A DNA stretch of 64,000 bases from Candidatus Limnocylindrales bacterium (GCA_035626395.1 DASPNR010000030.1:248001-312000), one strand, 5' to 3'. Shown: positions 26,005 through 35,184, numbered from the stretch's first letter. Notes: generated from the sequence alone by a model not told the origin. Numbers and translations: made by a program.

Positions 26005-26196
26005 CGCTCGCTCCTGCCGGCGGAATCCGTGCGGCCTATAGTGCGGGTGGGCCCGTCACGGCAAACGTCGCCGGCGCGGCGGGAGGATTGCCTGCACGCG
26101 CTTCCACCCATAGTCTCGGCGAATGCAGCTCTCGCCGCTGCGCATCTTTGCGACATTCCGCTTCAGCGACTGGACCGACCAGACACAGGATAACCG

Positions 26197-26991
26197 ATGA
26201 GCGAGACGTCCCCCGAAACGACGCAGACCGAAACGCCTCACAAGCCGGTTCCGCCGCACACTCCGCTTCGCGAGTACTATGAAGCCGATGAGAAGCGGCA
26301 TCCGTACGTCATCGACCTCTTCAACCGCACGGCCAGGTACTACAACACCATCGAGGGCATCTTCTTCAACGGCGGCCTGCTTTATCGCCGGCTTTCGCTG
26401 CAGATGAACGGCCTGCGGCCCGGCATGAAGGTGCTCGACGTCGCCATCGGCACTGCCGCCGTGGCGCGCGGCGCCACCAGGATCGTCGGCCCCACCGGGC
26501 AGGTGATCGGCTGCGACCCCAGCCCCGGCATGATCAAGGAGGCGCGCAAGCACTTCCACGGCCCGATCAGCCGCGGCATCGCCGAGCAGCTTCCGTTCGC
26601 CGACGACACCTTCGACTTCGTCACGATGGGCATCGCGCTGCGGCACGTCGCCGACCTGTCGGCCGCGTTCAGCGAATACTTTCGCGTGCTCAAGCCCGGC
26701 GGCACCTGCTGGATCCTCGAGAGCCACGTGCCCGAATCCAGGATCGGGCACGACATCACCAAGTTCGTCTGGGCCAAGGTCATTCCCGGGATGACGCTGC
26801 TGTACACGGGCAGTCATGACGCCAAGCTGCTCATGGACTTCTACTGGGACACCGTCGAGAAGTGCCTGCCGCCCGAGCAGATCGTGCAGGTGATGCGCGA
26901 CGTCGGTTTCGACGCGCGCTACAAGGTCGTCGTGCCGGGCGCGTTCTGCGAGTACATCGGAAAGAAGCCGGCGGCGCCGCCGGCATCCTGA
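26197..26991 (+). CDS. UbiE/COQ5-like SAM methyltransferase
   Basis: A 264-residue class I SAM-dependent methyltransferase. Motif I is VLDVAIGTA at residues 79-87. GCDPSPGM follows with the acidic SAM ribose ligand, then motif II FDFVTMGIALRHV and motif III LKPGGTCWILE. The long N-terminus (1-60, with DLFNRTARYYN) is typical of the UbiE/MenG group that methylates quinone precursors. Substrate not certain. It is divergent from the DUF3047-like gene and converges on the COG4648-like gene 64 bases away. It could belong to the adjacent biosynthetic locus as a tailoring enzyme, but strand and spacing do not require it. Confidence 0.82.
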   Translation: MSETSPETTQTETPHKPVPPHTPLREYYEADEKRHPYVIDLFNRTARYYNTIEGIFFNGGLLYRRLSLQMNGLRPGMKVLDVAIGTAAVARGATRIVGPTGQVIGCDPSPGMIKEARKHFHGPISRGIAEQLPFADDTFDFVTMGIALRHVADLSAAFSEYFRVLKPGGTCWILESHVPESRIGHDITKFVWAKVIPGMTLLYTGSHDAKLLMDFYWDTVEKCLPPEQIVQVMRDVGFDARYKVVVPGAFCEYIGKKPAAPPAS

Positions 26992-27055
26992 GCGGGCGCG
27001 CGCGAGACGTCGCGGCGGTCGGGTGCGGCCGCTGCGGTATCGAGCCGGCGGAGGT

Positions 27056-27745
27056 TCAGCTCGCAGCGGCCGCGTCGCGCTCGCTCGTCGCCTTGCTCCG
27101 CGTCGCCGCCTTCCACTCCAGGATCCGCCGGCCGACGTCGCTGCCCTCGGGCGGAAGAAGACGTCGCCAGATGCGATCGGCCCAGCCGTCCTCGTAGTAC
27201 CGGAATCGCACCTTGCGGTGGACGTATTCGCCGGCTGCCAGCGCGAACGTCAGGACGTAGCAGCCGAAGCCGGTGTAGAACGCCCAAGTGCCCGTCGGCG
27301 CCGCAACCGCCAGCCACGCATAGATGACGACATTGGCGCAGAAGAACGTGCACCACACGATCGTGACCTTGCGCGTGTAGGGCACGAGAAAGTCCGGGAA
27401 GATTCCGCCGTGCGCGCGGCGCGCGAGCTGCTCGACCAGGCTGGGACCGTCGAGCAGCGAGGAGCCGAACACGTACAGAAGCCAGACGTGCGTGAACACC
27501 GGCAGCAGCTTGAGCGCCAGCGGATCGTTGAATGCCACCGCCGCCACGGCCAGAACCGCCAGAACGCCGAATCGACGCAGCACCAGCGGAAGCAGATCGC
27601 GGCTGCGTACGGCCGCGGCCGCCACGACGGCGACGACCACGCCGACCACCAGAGTCGCCACCGCGCGCGGGCTTGCCTGTCGCAGCGCCGCCCACATCAG
27701 CAGCGGATACACGACGAGCAGCGCGGCGACGGCGGCCTTGGTCAT
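27056..27745 (-). CDS. COG4648-like integral membrane protein
   Basis: A 229-residue membrane protein with about six hydrophobic segments and a basic C-terminus. The central part (about 85-135) has the FNDPLALKLLPVF, FGSSL, PSLVEQLARR and Y-T-R-K-V-T-x-x-W-C patterns of COG4648. That family is almost confined to aryl-polyene, flexirubin and similar pigment gene clusters. Its role is unknown, perhaps in the membrane assembly of the product. It is the last gene of the ACP-led operon: its ATG overlaps the AMP-ligase stop (ATGA), which implies translational coupling. An upstream frame to 27841 lies inside the ligase gene and is rejected. Confidence 0.78.
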   Translation of the reverse strand: MTKAAVAALLVVYPLLMWAALRQASPRAVATLVVGVVVAVVAAAAVRSRDLLPLVLRRFGVLAVLAVAAVAFNDPLALKLLPVFTHVWLLYVFGSSLLDGPSLVEQLARRAHGGIFPDFLVPYTRKVTIVWCTFFCANVVIYAWLAVAAPTGTWAFYTGFGCYVLTFALAAGEYVHRKVRFRYYEDGWADRIWRRLLPPEGSDVGRRILEWKAATRSKATSERDAAAAS

Positions 27746-29238
27746 GTCCTGGCGAGCTTGCCCGTCGGCGTCAGTGGAAGCGAGGCCACCACGTCGAACT
27801 TGCGCGGGACCATGTAGGCTGCCAGCCGCTCGCGGCACCATGCCGTCAGATCTCGCGCGGCCGGCGGCTGCGCGCCGGGCGCCAGCACGATCTCGGCCGC
27901 GGGCAGCTCGCCGAGGTGCGGATGAACGGTGGCGAAGACGCGGCTGCGCTCAATGGCGGGATGCGCGTCCAGAACGGCTTCGACTTCCTCGCAGAAGAAC
28001 TTCATGCCGGCCATGTTGATGCGCGCGGCGCGACGCCCCACCAGATGAAGATCGCCGTCGGCGTCGAACCAGCCCTGATCGCCGGTGCGGAAGCCATCGG
28101 GCTCGAGGATCTGCGTGGAGGGGATCCAGGGGTCGAGGTAGGCGTCGAGCATGCCGGGGCCGCGGATGCAGATCTCGCCGCTGGTCTCGGGGCTGTCGCC
28201 CCGCGCGCGCGAGCCGTCCTCGCCTCGCAGCCAGATCTCGTAGTCGGGCTGCGGGCGGCCGAGCGCTTCGGGCTTGGTGGCGGCGCTCGCCGTGTTCATC
28301 ACTGGCAGACCCGCTTCCATGATGCCGAGTGCCTGGACGATCGGCCGTCCGTAACGCCGCGCGAACGTCTCGGCAACGTCGCCGCGAAGCCCCTCGGCGG
28401 TGGAGATGATGAGGCGCATGCTGTCCAGGCGCCGCTGCGAGGCATCCTTGGCCAGCAGCTTCATGTGATACGGCGAGGCGTACAGCACCGTGGCCTGCTC
28501 GCGCTCGGCCAGCTCGAGGACCGCCGGCGCCAGCGAGCTCGGCGGCAGCAGGATGGTGGCGCCGTAGCGGAGGTACAGCAGGATCGAGACGACGAAGTGG
28601 TGCGCCATCGGCAGCAGCCACAGCACGCGATCCTCGGGCGCGATCGCCAGTCCCTTGTTGGCCGCGGCGAGCCGCTCGTGGATGCGCGCGTGGCCGATGA
28701 CGACGCCCTTGCGCTCGCTGGTCGTGCCCGAAGTGAAGCGCAGATAGGCGGGGCCGAGGGCAGCGAACTGCGCTTCGGCGGGCAATGTCGACACGGACGT
28801 GCCGAGCAGCTGCAGGCGCGCCGCGCCGACGGACGGCGCGGGGTCATCCTCGGAGCGCCCCGTGAAATGGCCGGGGCAGGACTTGACGATGGAGCTGAGC
28901 GTCATCTCTTCGGCCAGCAGCGCGTGCAGATGCGCGCGCCGCGCCAGCTCGGCTACCGTGGCCGGTGGATGATCGTCGGCGACCGGCACCATGCAGGCGC
29001 CGGCGGCGAGAATGGCGAGCGCCGTCTCGATGAACTCGATGCCCTGCGGCGCGATCATCCCCACGCGCCAGGCGCGGCCGATGCCCGCCGCTTCGAGCTC
29101 CAGCGCCCGCGCGCGCACCGCCTCGATGAGCTCGCCGTAGGTGCGCGTGTCGACGTGGCCGCCGGGCGCCACCTGGACGAGCGCCCGGTTCTGCATGCGC
29201 GGCCGTGCCTGCTCGCAGATGGTCTCGAAGATGTTCAT
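27742..29238 (-). CDS. AMP-dependent acyl/aryl-CoA or acyl-ACP ligase
   Basis: A 498-residue ANL-superfamily adenylation enzyme. The A3 P-loop-like motif is RFTSGTTSERKG (167-178). QALGIMEAGLP resembles A5, FRTGDQGWFDADG is A7, GRRAARINMAGMKF is A8, and the final PLTPTGKLART carries the A10 catalytic Lys. ANL enzymes activate a carboxylic acid as acyl-AMP and hand it to CoA or a carrier protein. With an ACP two genes away, loading the ACP is the likely job. It lies between the FAD oxidoreductase (10-base gap, GGAGGA ribosome site) and the COG4648-like gene (ATGA overlap). In aryl-polyene clusters the homologous ligase loads the aryl starter, which is the nearest analogy. Confidence 0.85.
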   Translation of the reverse strand: MNIFETICEQARPRMQNRALVQVAPGGHVDTRTYGELIEAVRARALELEAAGIGRAWRVGMIAPQGIEFIETALAILAAGACMVPVADDHPPATVAELARRAHLHALLAEEMTLSSIVKSCPGHFTGRSEDDPAPSVGAARLQLLGTSVSTLPAEAQFAALGPAYLRFTSGTTSERKGVVIGHARIHERLAAANKGLAIAPEDRVLWLLPMAHHFVVSILLYLRYGATILLPPSSLAPAVLELAEREQATVLYASPYHMKLLAKDASQRRLDSMRLIISTAEGLRGDVAETFARRYGRPIVQALGIMEAGLPVMNTASAATKPEALGRPQPDYEIWLRGEDGSRARGDSPETSGEICIRGPGMLDAYLDPWIPSTQILEPDGFRTGDQGWFDADGDLHLVGRRAARINMAGMKFFCEEVEAVLDAHPAIERSRVFATVHPHLGELPAAEIVLAPGAQPPAARDLTAWCRERLAAYMVPRKFDVVASLPLTPTGKLART

Positions 29239-29248
29239 CGCTGAAGCC

Positions 29249-30580
29249 TCATCCTCCCTGATGCAACGTCGCGCAAGTTTTGCCGGCCGAGATCACCGAG
29301 CGGATGTCTTCGGGCGCAATATCGACGAGGGAGCGCAGATCACGCGCGGCCAGTGCGCACGCGACGCCCGCGGCCTCGCCCATGGCCATCGACGTTCCGA
29401 TCACGCGCGTCGCTCCTGATGCCTCGTGGCTTGCCGAGGCGCAACGGCCCGCCATCGCCAGCACGTCGCTGTCTGCCGCCACCAGCGCGCCCAGCGGGAT
29501 CGAGCACGGGCCGGCGCCGGCGCGGAAGGAAAGGCGATCGCTGCGCTCCCACAGCTCCACCGGCCACGTCGACAGGCAGGCCTCGTCCTGGCGGCGGCGG
29601 CCGGAGAGAACGTCGTCGAGCTCGAGCCGCTCGCGCCCCCGGACTCGCCGCGTCTCGCGAATGCCGGCGCGCGCAGGCTGCGCACCCATGACCGCATCGG
29701 CGAACGGCGGGCGCTCGCGCACGAGGTATTCCAGAATCGCACGCGCGGCCTCGCGTGCGTCGTGATTCATGCGCTCGAGCACCGAGGCATCCAGCGGATC
29801 GAAGCGCTGCGGGTCGGGCTTTGGCAGGTTGACCGTGACGAACACGCTCGCGCCAGCCGCCGACGATCGCGATCCCGAAACGCCGGCGACGCCGCGGCGA
29901 ATCGTGATCGACGCTGCTGCCGGTGGCAATGCGCCGCGGCGTGCCGCGCGCGCGACCGCCGTGCCGGTGCGCGCGCCTTCCATCGCATCGAGGCCGTCGG
30001 CGCCGACCCCGTCGACGCGAAAGATGTACGAACAGTGCTGCAGCTCGAGCGGACCTGCCTGCTCGACCGCCGCGCCGGCCAGCGCGGCCACGGCCGCATC
30101 GCCGCTGCAGTCGACCACGGTGCGTGCAGCCACCGCATCGCCGTGCTGCACGTGCAGGCGCGACGGCTCGCGCGGCGTCGCGCCGAGCTCGACGGCGGTC
30201 AACGTCGAGCGGCAGCGAACGTCCACGCCGGCGCGCGAGCAGCTGTGAAGGGCGAGCTCGGCGAAGGCCATGGGATCGATGGCGAGATAGGCGGCCGTGC
30301 CGGCCCAGCCGATGCCGCCGGCGCGGCCGCTCCTCTCCAGCGCGCGGGCAAAGGCCTGCGGAATGCCGGGATGCGCGTGTACGGCCTCGCGCCGTGCCGA
30401 CGGCAGGTACAGTCCGCAGATCGTGTGCACGAAGGCCTGCGAAACGTTGCCTCCGAGCACGTCCTCCCGCTCGAGCAGCACCGTTGCTGCCCCGCACGCC
30501 GACGCCGCCATCGCCGCCGCGATGCCGGCAGGCCCGCCGCCCACGACCGCAACGTCGAACATGTCGACGCCGCCCGCCAT
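29249..30580 (-). CDS. FAD-dependent oxidoreductase (FAD_oxidored family)
   Basis: A 443-residue flavoprotein. The dinucleotide-binding VVGGGPAGIAAA motif is at residues 12-23 and a GG-N-V cofactor region follows. The pattern is that of the PF12831-type FAD-dependent oxidoreductases, with EGARTGTAVARAA-like and IGTSMAMGEAAGVACA C-terminal blocks. The substrate is unknown; it may oxidise a carrier-bound or lipid intermediate. The start ATG 30580 overlaps the stop of the acyltransferase gene by one base (TGATG), so the two are translationally coupled. The gene's own end contains the GGAGGA ribosome site of the AMP-ligase gene. It is the third gene of the ACP operon. Confidence 0.8.
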   Translation of the reverse strand: MAGGVDMFDVAVVGGGPAGIAAAMAASACGAATVLLEREDVLGGNVSQAFVHTICGLYLPSARREAVHAHPGIPQAFARALERSGRAGGIGWAGTAAYLAIDPMAFAELALHSCSRAGVDVRCRSTLTAVELGATPREPSRLHVQHGDAVAARTVVDCSGDAAVAALAGAAVEQAGPLELQHCSYIFRVDGVGADGLDAMEGARTGTAVARAARRGALPPAAASITIRRGVAGVSGSRSSAAGASVFVTVNLPKPDPQRFDPLDASVLERMNHDAREAARAILEYLVRERPPFADAVMGAQPARAGIRETRRVRGRERLELDDVLSGRRRQDEACLSTWPVELWERSDRLSFRAGAGPCSIPLGALVAADSDVLAMAGRCASASHEASGATRVIGTSMAMGEAAGVACALAARDLRSLVDIAPEDIRSVISAGKTCATLHQGG

Positions 30581-31962
30581 CAGCCGCGAAGATCGCTCAG
30601 GATCTGCTCGCGCATCAGCTCGAGCTCGCCCTCGTCGACGACGCCGCGCTGATGGACATGGATGACGTCGAGGCCGTCGCGCAGGCAGAACACCAGCGCG
30701 CTGCCAGGTGAGGTCGGCACGGACGGCACGTGAAACCCGTCCAGGATCTGCGCTCCGCAGAGCGACCTGGCTTCGGGCGCGAAGACGTCGGTGTAGGCGA
30801 AGAAGAACGAGGCAAGCTCGCCGCCGAAATTGCGACGCGCCATGTACGAGTACAACCGCGCCGGCGCGATGCGCGCGAAGTCCATCGCCGCCACGCCCGC
30901 CTCCACGAGCTTGCTGCGAATCGCCTCGAGCCGCTGCGCCTTGAGGACCTCGATCAGCGTCGTCAGATCTTCGGCCTGCTCGGGCGTGACCTGGAACCAC
31001 AGCAGCGAGACGTGCGTGCGGAACACTTCGCCCTGTCCGCCTTTGGGTCGCATGTTGACGGGCAGCGGAACCACCCAGCTCGGCGGCAGCTTCCCGCGCC
31101 GCAGCGCCACGGCGCGATGGGCACGGACGGCGACCGCGAGATAGAAGAGCATCGGCGTCAGGAACCCTGCGATCTTCCTGCCGCGCTCGATCACGGCCCT
31201 CCCTTCGTCACCGTCCAGACGAAGCTGCCGGTAGCGAAGCTCCTGGCGCTGCCGTCGCAGAGGCCCGGCAAGCGAGGCCGGCGGGCGTGCGGCAAGGCCG
31301 TTCATGTAGGCCTGCCACTGTCCGGCCATCTTGCCGCGAACGCCCGCGCCTGCCGGCAGCGCCGCCACGGCGGGCGAGGACACACGCCCCTCGCCGCGAT
31401 CGATCGCGATGACGCGCGACCGCTGTGCATCGGCCGAGCATGCCGAAAGATGCTCGACGAAGTGCTCGCTGCCCGAGCCATCGAAGAGCATGTGCAGCCA
31501 GGTCGCCGCGATGTCCGTTCCCGGATTCGCGCCCAGGCGCGGGACGATGTCGAAGCGCAGCAGGCGCCCGGCGCGCGCATCCATCCGGCTGTTCAGCCGC
31601 TGTGCGAAGACGTCGGGCAAAGAGCCCAGCACGGGCGCGCCGGCATGACTGCCGCGTGCCGGCTCGTGCGGCGCGTGCGTCTCCACCGCGATCGTCGAGG
31701 GCGCAGCCGGGCGGTCGAGCCTGTACTCGGGCGCGCCAAGCAGCCGGCGGCGCCGGATCGGCGCACGCAGGATCTCGTTGGCCGCAGCGACCTCGGCCAG
31801 AAGCCGGCGGCACGCAGTTTCGTCGAAGCCCGGGCCGAGTCGCAGCACGAGCTGGGAGAGGTGGCTCGCCCCGCCCGTGCGACGAACCTCGGCCTCGAAA
31901 GCGCGCAGGAAGCAGTCGGCGCCGGTCAGCGGAAGCGGTTCAGGCCTGCTCGAGCTCGCCAT
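30580..31962 (-). CDS. Condensation/WS-DGAT-like acyltransferase
   Basis: A 460-residue protein of the CoA-dependent acyltransferase superfamily (NRPS condensation, PapA, WS/DGAT and BAHD relatives). The H-x3-D-G active site is TWLHMLFDGSG, His157 and Asp161. An N-terminal half to about residue 200 and a C-terminal half with a SWVVPLPVNMRPKG block match the two-lobed fold. Such enzymes join an acyl or aryl group from a carrier protein or CoA to an alcohol or amine. It overlaps the ACP gene by 23 bases, so its partner is most likely that ACP. The pairing with an ACP, an AMP-ligase and a COG4648-like protein is unusual. Product unknown. Confidence 0.72.
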   Translation of the reverse strand: MASSSRPEPLPLTGADCFLRAFEAEVRRTGGASHLSQLVLRLGPGFDETACRRLLAEVAAANEILRAPIRRRRLLGAPEYRLDRPAAPSTIAVETHAPHEPARGSHAGAPVLGSLPDVFAQRLNSRMDARAGRLLRFDIVPRLGANPGTDIAATWLHMLFDGSGSEHFVEHLSACSADAQRSRVIAIDRGEGRVSSPAVAALPAGAGVRGKMAGQWQAYMNGLAARPPASLAGPLRRQRQELRYRQLRLDGDEGRAVIERGRKIAGFLTPMLFYLAVAVRAHRAVALRRGKLPPSWVVPLPVNMRPKGGQGEVFRTHVSLLWFQVTPEQAEDLTTLIEVLKAQRLEAIRSKLVEAGVAAMDFARIAPARLYSYMARRNFGGELASFFFAYTDVFAPEARSLCGAQILDGFHVPSVPTSPGSALVFCLRDGLDVIHVHQRGVVDEGELELMREQILSDLRG

Positions 31963-32191
31963 GCACGAGAGCAGCCAGGGTCTGGACGCTGGCCAGCGTC
32001 TCCTCGGTCAGCTTGCTCTCATCCACCCAGATGCCGGTGGATTCCTCGATGGCGAGCATGAGCTGGGTCAGAGAAAGCGAGTCCAGTCCGGCTTCGATGA
32101 GATTGGACTGGCGAGTGAAGCTCGCATCGACGGTCAGGATGTCGTTGCGAACGATGTCGAAGATGCGTTGTTCCAGCTCTTGCCGTGTCAT
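31940..32191 (-). CDS. Acyl carrier protein
   Basis: An 83-residue acyl or peptidyl carrier protein. The phosphopantetheine site is GLDSLSL with Ser38, following helix I and the acidic loop usual for ACPs. The charged C-terminal helix III ends in HGELEQA. It is the first gene of the five-gene operon and overlaps the next gene by 23 bases. Free-standing ACPs of this type serve as the scaffold for assembly of aryl-polyene, polyketide or lipid chains. The ATG has no upstream competitor. The partner condensation-like protein, ligase and oxidoreductases are immediately downstream or divergent. Confidence 0.88.
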   Translation of the reverse strand: MTRQELEQRIFDIVRNDILTVDASFTRQSNLIEAGLDSLSLTQLMLAIEESTGIWVDESKLTEETLASVQTLAALVHGELEQA

Positions 32192-32365
32192 TGCGTGTCT
32201 CGCGCGCCGTGCAGCGGGGATGTTTCACCCGAGGCGCGCGTGGCGTCAAACCGCCGACGAGCGCGTGCGATCGCTCGCGGCCGAAGCTTCCAGGGTGCGG
32301 CGCCGCTGCGAATTCGCAGCGCATGCTGCGTTGAGTCGCGCGCCCTGCCGCCATATACGGAGCGC

Positions 32366-33616
32366 GTGTCGCAGCGTACCATTCGTGATGTCGCCGTTCT
32401 CGGCGGCGGGCCCGCCGGAGCGAGCCTTGCCACCTACCTGGCGCGTGCCGGTGTCGCAGTCGTCCTGTTCCACAAGCCCAAGCGGCCACCCATCATCGTC
32501 GGCGAGTCGCTGGTGCCGGCCGTCGTTCCGTTCCTGCGCCGCCTCGGGCTCGAGCAGCAGGTGGCGGGGTTCAGCGTGTTCAAGCCGGGCGCGACCTTCA
32601 CGCTGACGCTGGAGAAGGACCAGAGCTTCCGCTTCGACCAGGCCATCGGCGCCGAGGTCGACTACTCGTACAACACCCCGCGCGACCTGTTTGACGCCGC
32701 CATTCTCGAAGGCGCGCGCAAGGCCGGCGTCACGGTCATCGAGGGCACCGCCGCCGTCGAGCGAGACGGCAACGCCGATCGCGTCCGACTGTCCAACCGC
32801 AGCCTGGAGATGGCCGGCAACGCGTTTGCCGGACAGCCCGATTTCATCGTCGATGCCACCGGCCGCAGCCGCACCATCGGCAAGCTCCTCGGCATTCCCT
32901 TCGTCGAGGGCCCGCGAAAGGACGCGGCGCTGCACGCACACATGAAGGGCGTGCCGCTGGTGGTCGAGGGCAACGTGCACACCGACCGGCTGCTGCGCGG
33001 CTGGTGCTGGCGCATTCCGCTGCCGGGCCGTGTTTCCGTGGGCCTGGTCGTCAACGAGGAGCACCTTCGACGTTTCGGCGATTCGCCCGAAGACCAGTTC
33101 CACGGGACTCTGGCCGAGGAGCCGCTGCTCAAGCGCTGGAGCGAGGGCGCCGAGCGCGTCACGCCGGTCGTCAAGTACAACAACTACCAGCTGCGCTCGC
33201 TGCGCGGCGTCGGCGAGAACTGGGCGACCGTGGGCGACGCCTTCGGCTTCGTCGACCCCGTCTTCTCGAGCGGAATGCTGATCGGCTTGGACGGAGCCGA
33301 CGCCCTGGCCAAGGCGCTGCTCAAGGGCACGCGCCGGGCGCTGGAGGCGTACGAGCGCCGCGTGCTCTACAACCTGACGGTGTGGCAGCGCCTCGTCGAC
33401 TACTATTACAATGGCAGCCTGTTCACGCTGTTCCAGATCGGCGAGTACAAGTCCAAGCAGTTCAGCTGGGCACTCGTCAATCGGCACTTCGCTCGGCACA
33501 TGCCGCGCGTCTTTACTGGAGAGGCGACGCGAAGCCGCTACAGCGTGGGAATGGTGGACTTCATGGTGAAGTACGGCGTCTACGGCCATGACATCAACGA
33601 GCTGAAGGTGCACTGA
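32366..33616 (+). CDS. FAD-dependent halogenase-like oxidoreductase
   Basis: A 416-residue flavoprotein of the tryptophan-halogenase/geranylgeranyl-reductase-like group. The FAD motif GGGPAGAS lies at residues 13-20 and GESLVP at 46-51. Most telling is the WxWxIP halogenase signature, WCWRIP at 213-218, followed by GLVV. A typical GDAFGFVDPVFSSG flavin-site block occurs near residue 290. Known halogenases need a catalytic Lys about 80 residues in; I did not find it with certainty, so it may be a halogenase or a related hydroxylase/reductase. GTG 32366 follows a weak GGAG site. It is divergent from the ACP operon and 5 bases from the next flavoprotein gene. Confidence 0.75.
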   Translation: MSQRTIRDVAVLGGGPAGASLATYLARAGVAVVLFHKPKRPPIIVGESLVPAVVPFLRRLGLEQQVAGFSVFKPGATFTLTLEKDQSFRFDQAIGAEVDYSYNTPRDLFDAAILEGARKAGVTVIEGTAAVERDGNADRVRLSNRSLEMAGNAFAGQPDFIVDATGRSRTIGKLLGIPFVEGPRKDAALHAHMKGVPLVVEGNVHTDRLLRGWCWRIPLPGRVSVGLVVNEEHLRRFGDSPEDQFHGTLAEEPLLKRWSEGAERVTPVVKYNNYQLRSLRGVGENWATVGDAFGFVDPVFSSGMLIGLDGADALAKALLKGTRRALEAYERRVLYNLTVWQRLVDYYYNGSLFTLFQIGEYKSKQFSWALVNRHFARHMPRVFTGEATRSRYSVGMVDFMVKYGVYGHDINELKVH

Positions 33617-33621
33617 GAGCA

Positions 33622-35184
33622 GTGGCCGGCAAGCGCCAGCCAGGGCCGCTCTTCCACTCCGAGCCTCGCCAGGCCCGCTACGACGTGGTCGTGATCGGCA
33701 GCGGCATCGGCGGCCTGACGGCCGCGTCGCTGCTTGCCAAGGCCGGCCGCAGCGTTCTCGTCATCGAGCGGCACGATCGCGTCGGCGGCTACGCGCACGC
33801 ATTCCGGCGCCGCAAGTACAGGTTCGATTCGGCCGTGCATCTGGTGGGAGGCTGCGGCAGCGCCGGCACCGGCGAGCCCGGGCTCGTGCAGCGCGTGCTC
33901 GCGGCCAGCGGCGTAGCGGACGAATGCGAGTTCCTGCGCGTCGATCCGTTCTACGAGGCCTGCTATCCCGACCTGCGCCTGCGCCTTCCGGCGGACACCG
34001 AAGGATTCGTCGCAGCGCATGCCGAGCTCTTTCCCGACCGTGTCGACGAGCTGAGGCGCATCATGCGCCTCATCGACCATGTCTACGACGAGACGCGACG
34101 GGCGGCCGAAAATACTTCCGCCTTCGATCTCCTGCATGCGTCCGATCGGTTCCCCTCGCTCGTGCGATATCATCGCGCCACGCTCGCGACCGTTCTGGAG
34201 ACGACGATCGGCGAGCCGCGTCTGGCTGCGCTGCTGGCTACGACCTGGCCTTACGTAGGCCTGCCGCCGTCGCAGGTGTCGTTCCTGTACTGGGCCAACA
34301 TGGTGGCGACGTACCTGCGCGAAGGGCCGTGGTACTGTCGCGGAACGTTCCAGAAATTCGCCGATGCGCTGGCCGAAGGCGTGCGCCGCTGCGGCGGCGA
34401 AGTGCTGCTGCGAAGCTCGGTGCGGCGCATCCTGACCGACGACGGCAGCGTCCGCGGCGTCGTGCTCGAGACGGGGCACCGCGTGCAGGCCGAGCGGGTC
34501 ATCTCCAATGCCGATGCGCTGCAGACGGCCGAAGAGCTGGTGGGCGAGGCGAGATTTCCGCCGCGCTACATCCGTTCGCTGCGGCGCGCGCGGCCTTCGG
34601 TGTCCGCCTTCGTCGTCTACGCCGCCACCGACATGGACCTGGAGCGCGCCGGCGTGGCGCACGAAAGCTTCCAGTTTTCGAGCTGGGACCACGACGCGTC
34701 CTTTGCCAGCACCAGCGCAGGGCGGCCGAGCTGGATATCCATGACCGTGCCGACGATGGTGGACGCTTCACTGGCACCGTCCGGTCAGCACGCCATCGTG
34801 CTGACCACGCTGATGCCGTACGCGGCCGCGCGCGTCTGGCGCGAGGACAAGCCGCGCCACGTCGAGCGAATGCTGGCGCAGGCCGAGGTGCGCGTGCCGG
34901 GTCTGACCGCACACCTTCGGTTCGCCGAGGGCGGCACGCCGCGAACGATGGAGCGGTACACGCGCAATACGGCCGGAGCGATCTACGGATGGGAGCTGAC
35001 GCCGCGTCAGGTCGGTCTCGGCCGTCTTCCCAACGTCACGCCGATCGACGGGCTGACGCTGGCCGGGCACTGGACGCGGCCGGGCGGCGGAATCTACGGC
35101 GTGGTGCTGTCGGGCGTCGAGGCCGCCTGCAGCGTCCTGGATCTGCCGGCGCCCGAGTCTTTGTGGCAGGCGGTCGGTGCCTGA
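33622..35184 (+). CDS. CrtI/carotenoid-isomerase-like FAD oxidoreductase
   Basis: A 520-residue protein of the phytoene desaturase/CrtISO/retinol saturase superfamily. The Rossmann motif is GSGIGGLTAA (26-35) with the ERHDRVGG acidic and cofactor region at 49-56. Near the C-terminus is GIYGVVLSGVEAA, the conserved FAD-contacting block. Relatives desaturate, isomerise or saturate polyenes. GTG 33622 starts 5 bases after the halogenase-like stop, so both are co-transcribed. With the ACP operon on the opposite strand it suggests an unsaturated or aromatic product. No phytoene synthase or other carotenoid gene is seen, so a classical carotenoid role is not supported. Confidence 0.8.
   Translation: MAGKRQPGPLFHSEPRQARYDVVVIGSGIGGLTAASLLAKAGRSVLVIERHDRVGGYAHAFRRRKYRFDSAVHLVGGCGSAGTGEPGLVQRVLAASGVADECEFLRVDPFYEACYPDLRLRLPADTEGFVAAHAELFPDRVDELRRIMRLIDHVYDETRRAAENTSAFDLLHASDRFPSLVRYHRATLATVLETTIGEPRLAALLATTWPYVGLPPSQVSFLYWANMVATYLREGPWYCRGTFQKFADALAEGVRRCGGEVLLRSSVRRILTDDGSVRGVVLETGHRVQAERVISNADALQTAEELVGEARFPPRYIRSLRRARPSVSAFVVYAATDMDLERAGVAHESFQFSSWDHDASFASTSAGRPSWISMTVPTMVDASLAPSGQHAIVLTTLMPYAAARVWREDKPRHVERMLAQAEVRVPGLTAHLRFAEGGTPRTMERYTRNTAGAIYGWELTPRQVGLGRLPNVTPIDGLTLAGHWTRPGGGIYGVVLSGVEAACSVLDLPAPESLWQAVGA

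Noticed and set aside
27000..27841. Plus-strand frame antisense to the COG4648-like gene
   Set aside because: Arg/Ala-rich shadow with no domain; the minus-strand frame has the membrane pattern and ATGA coupling.
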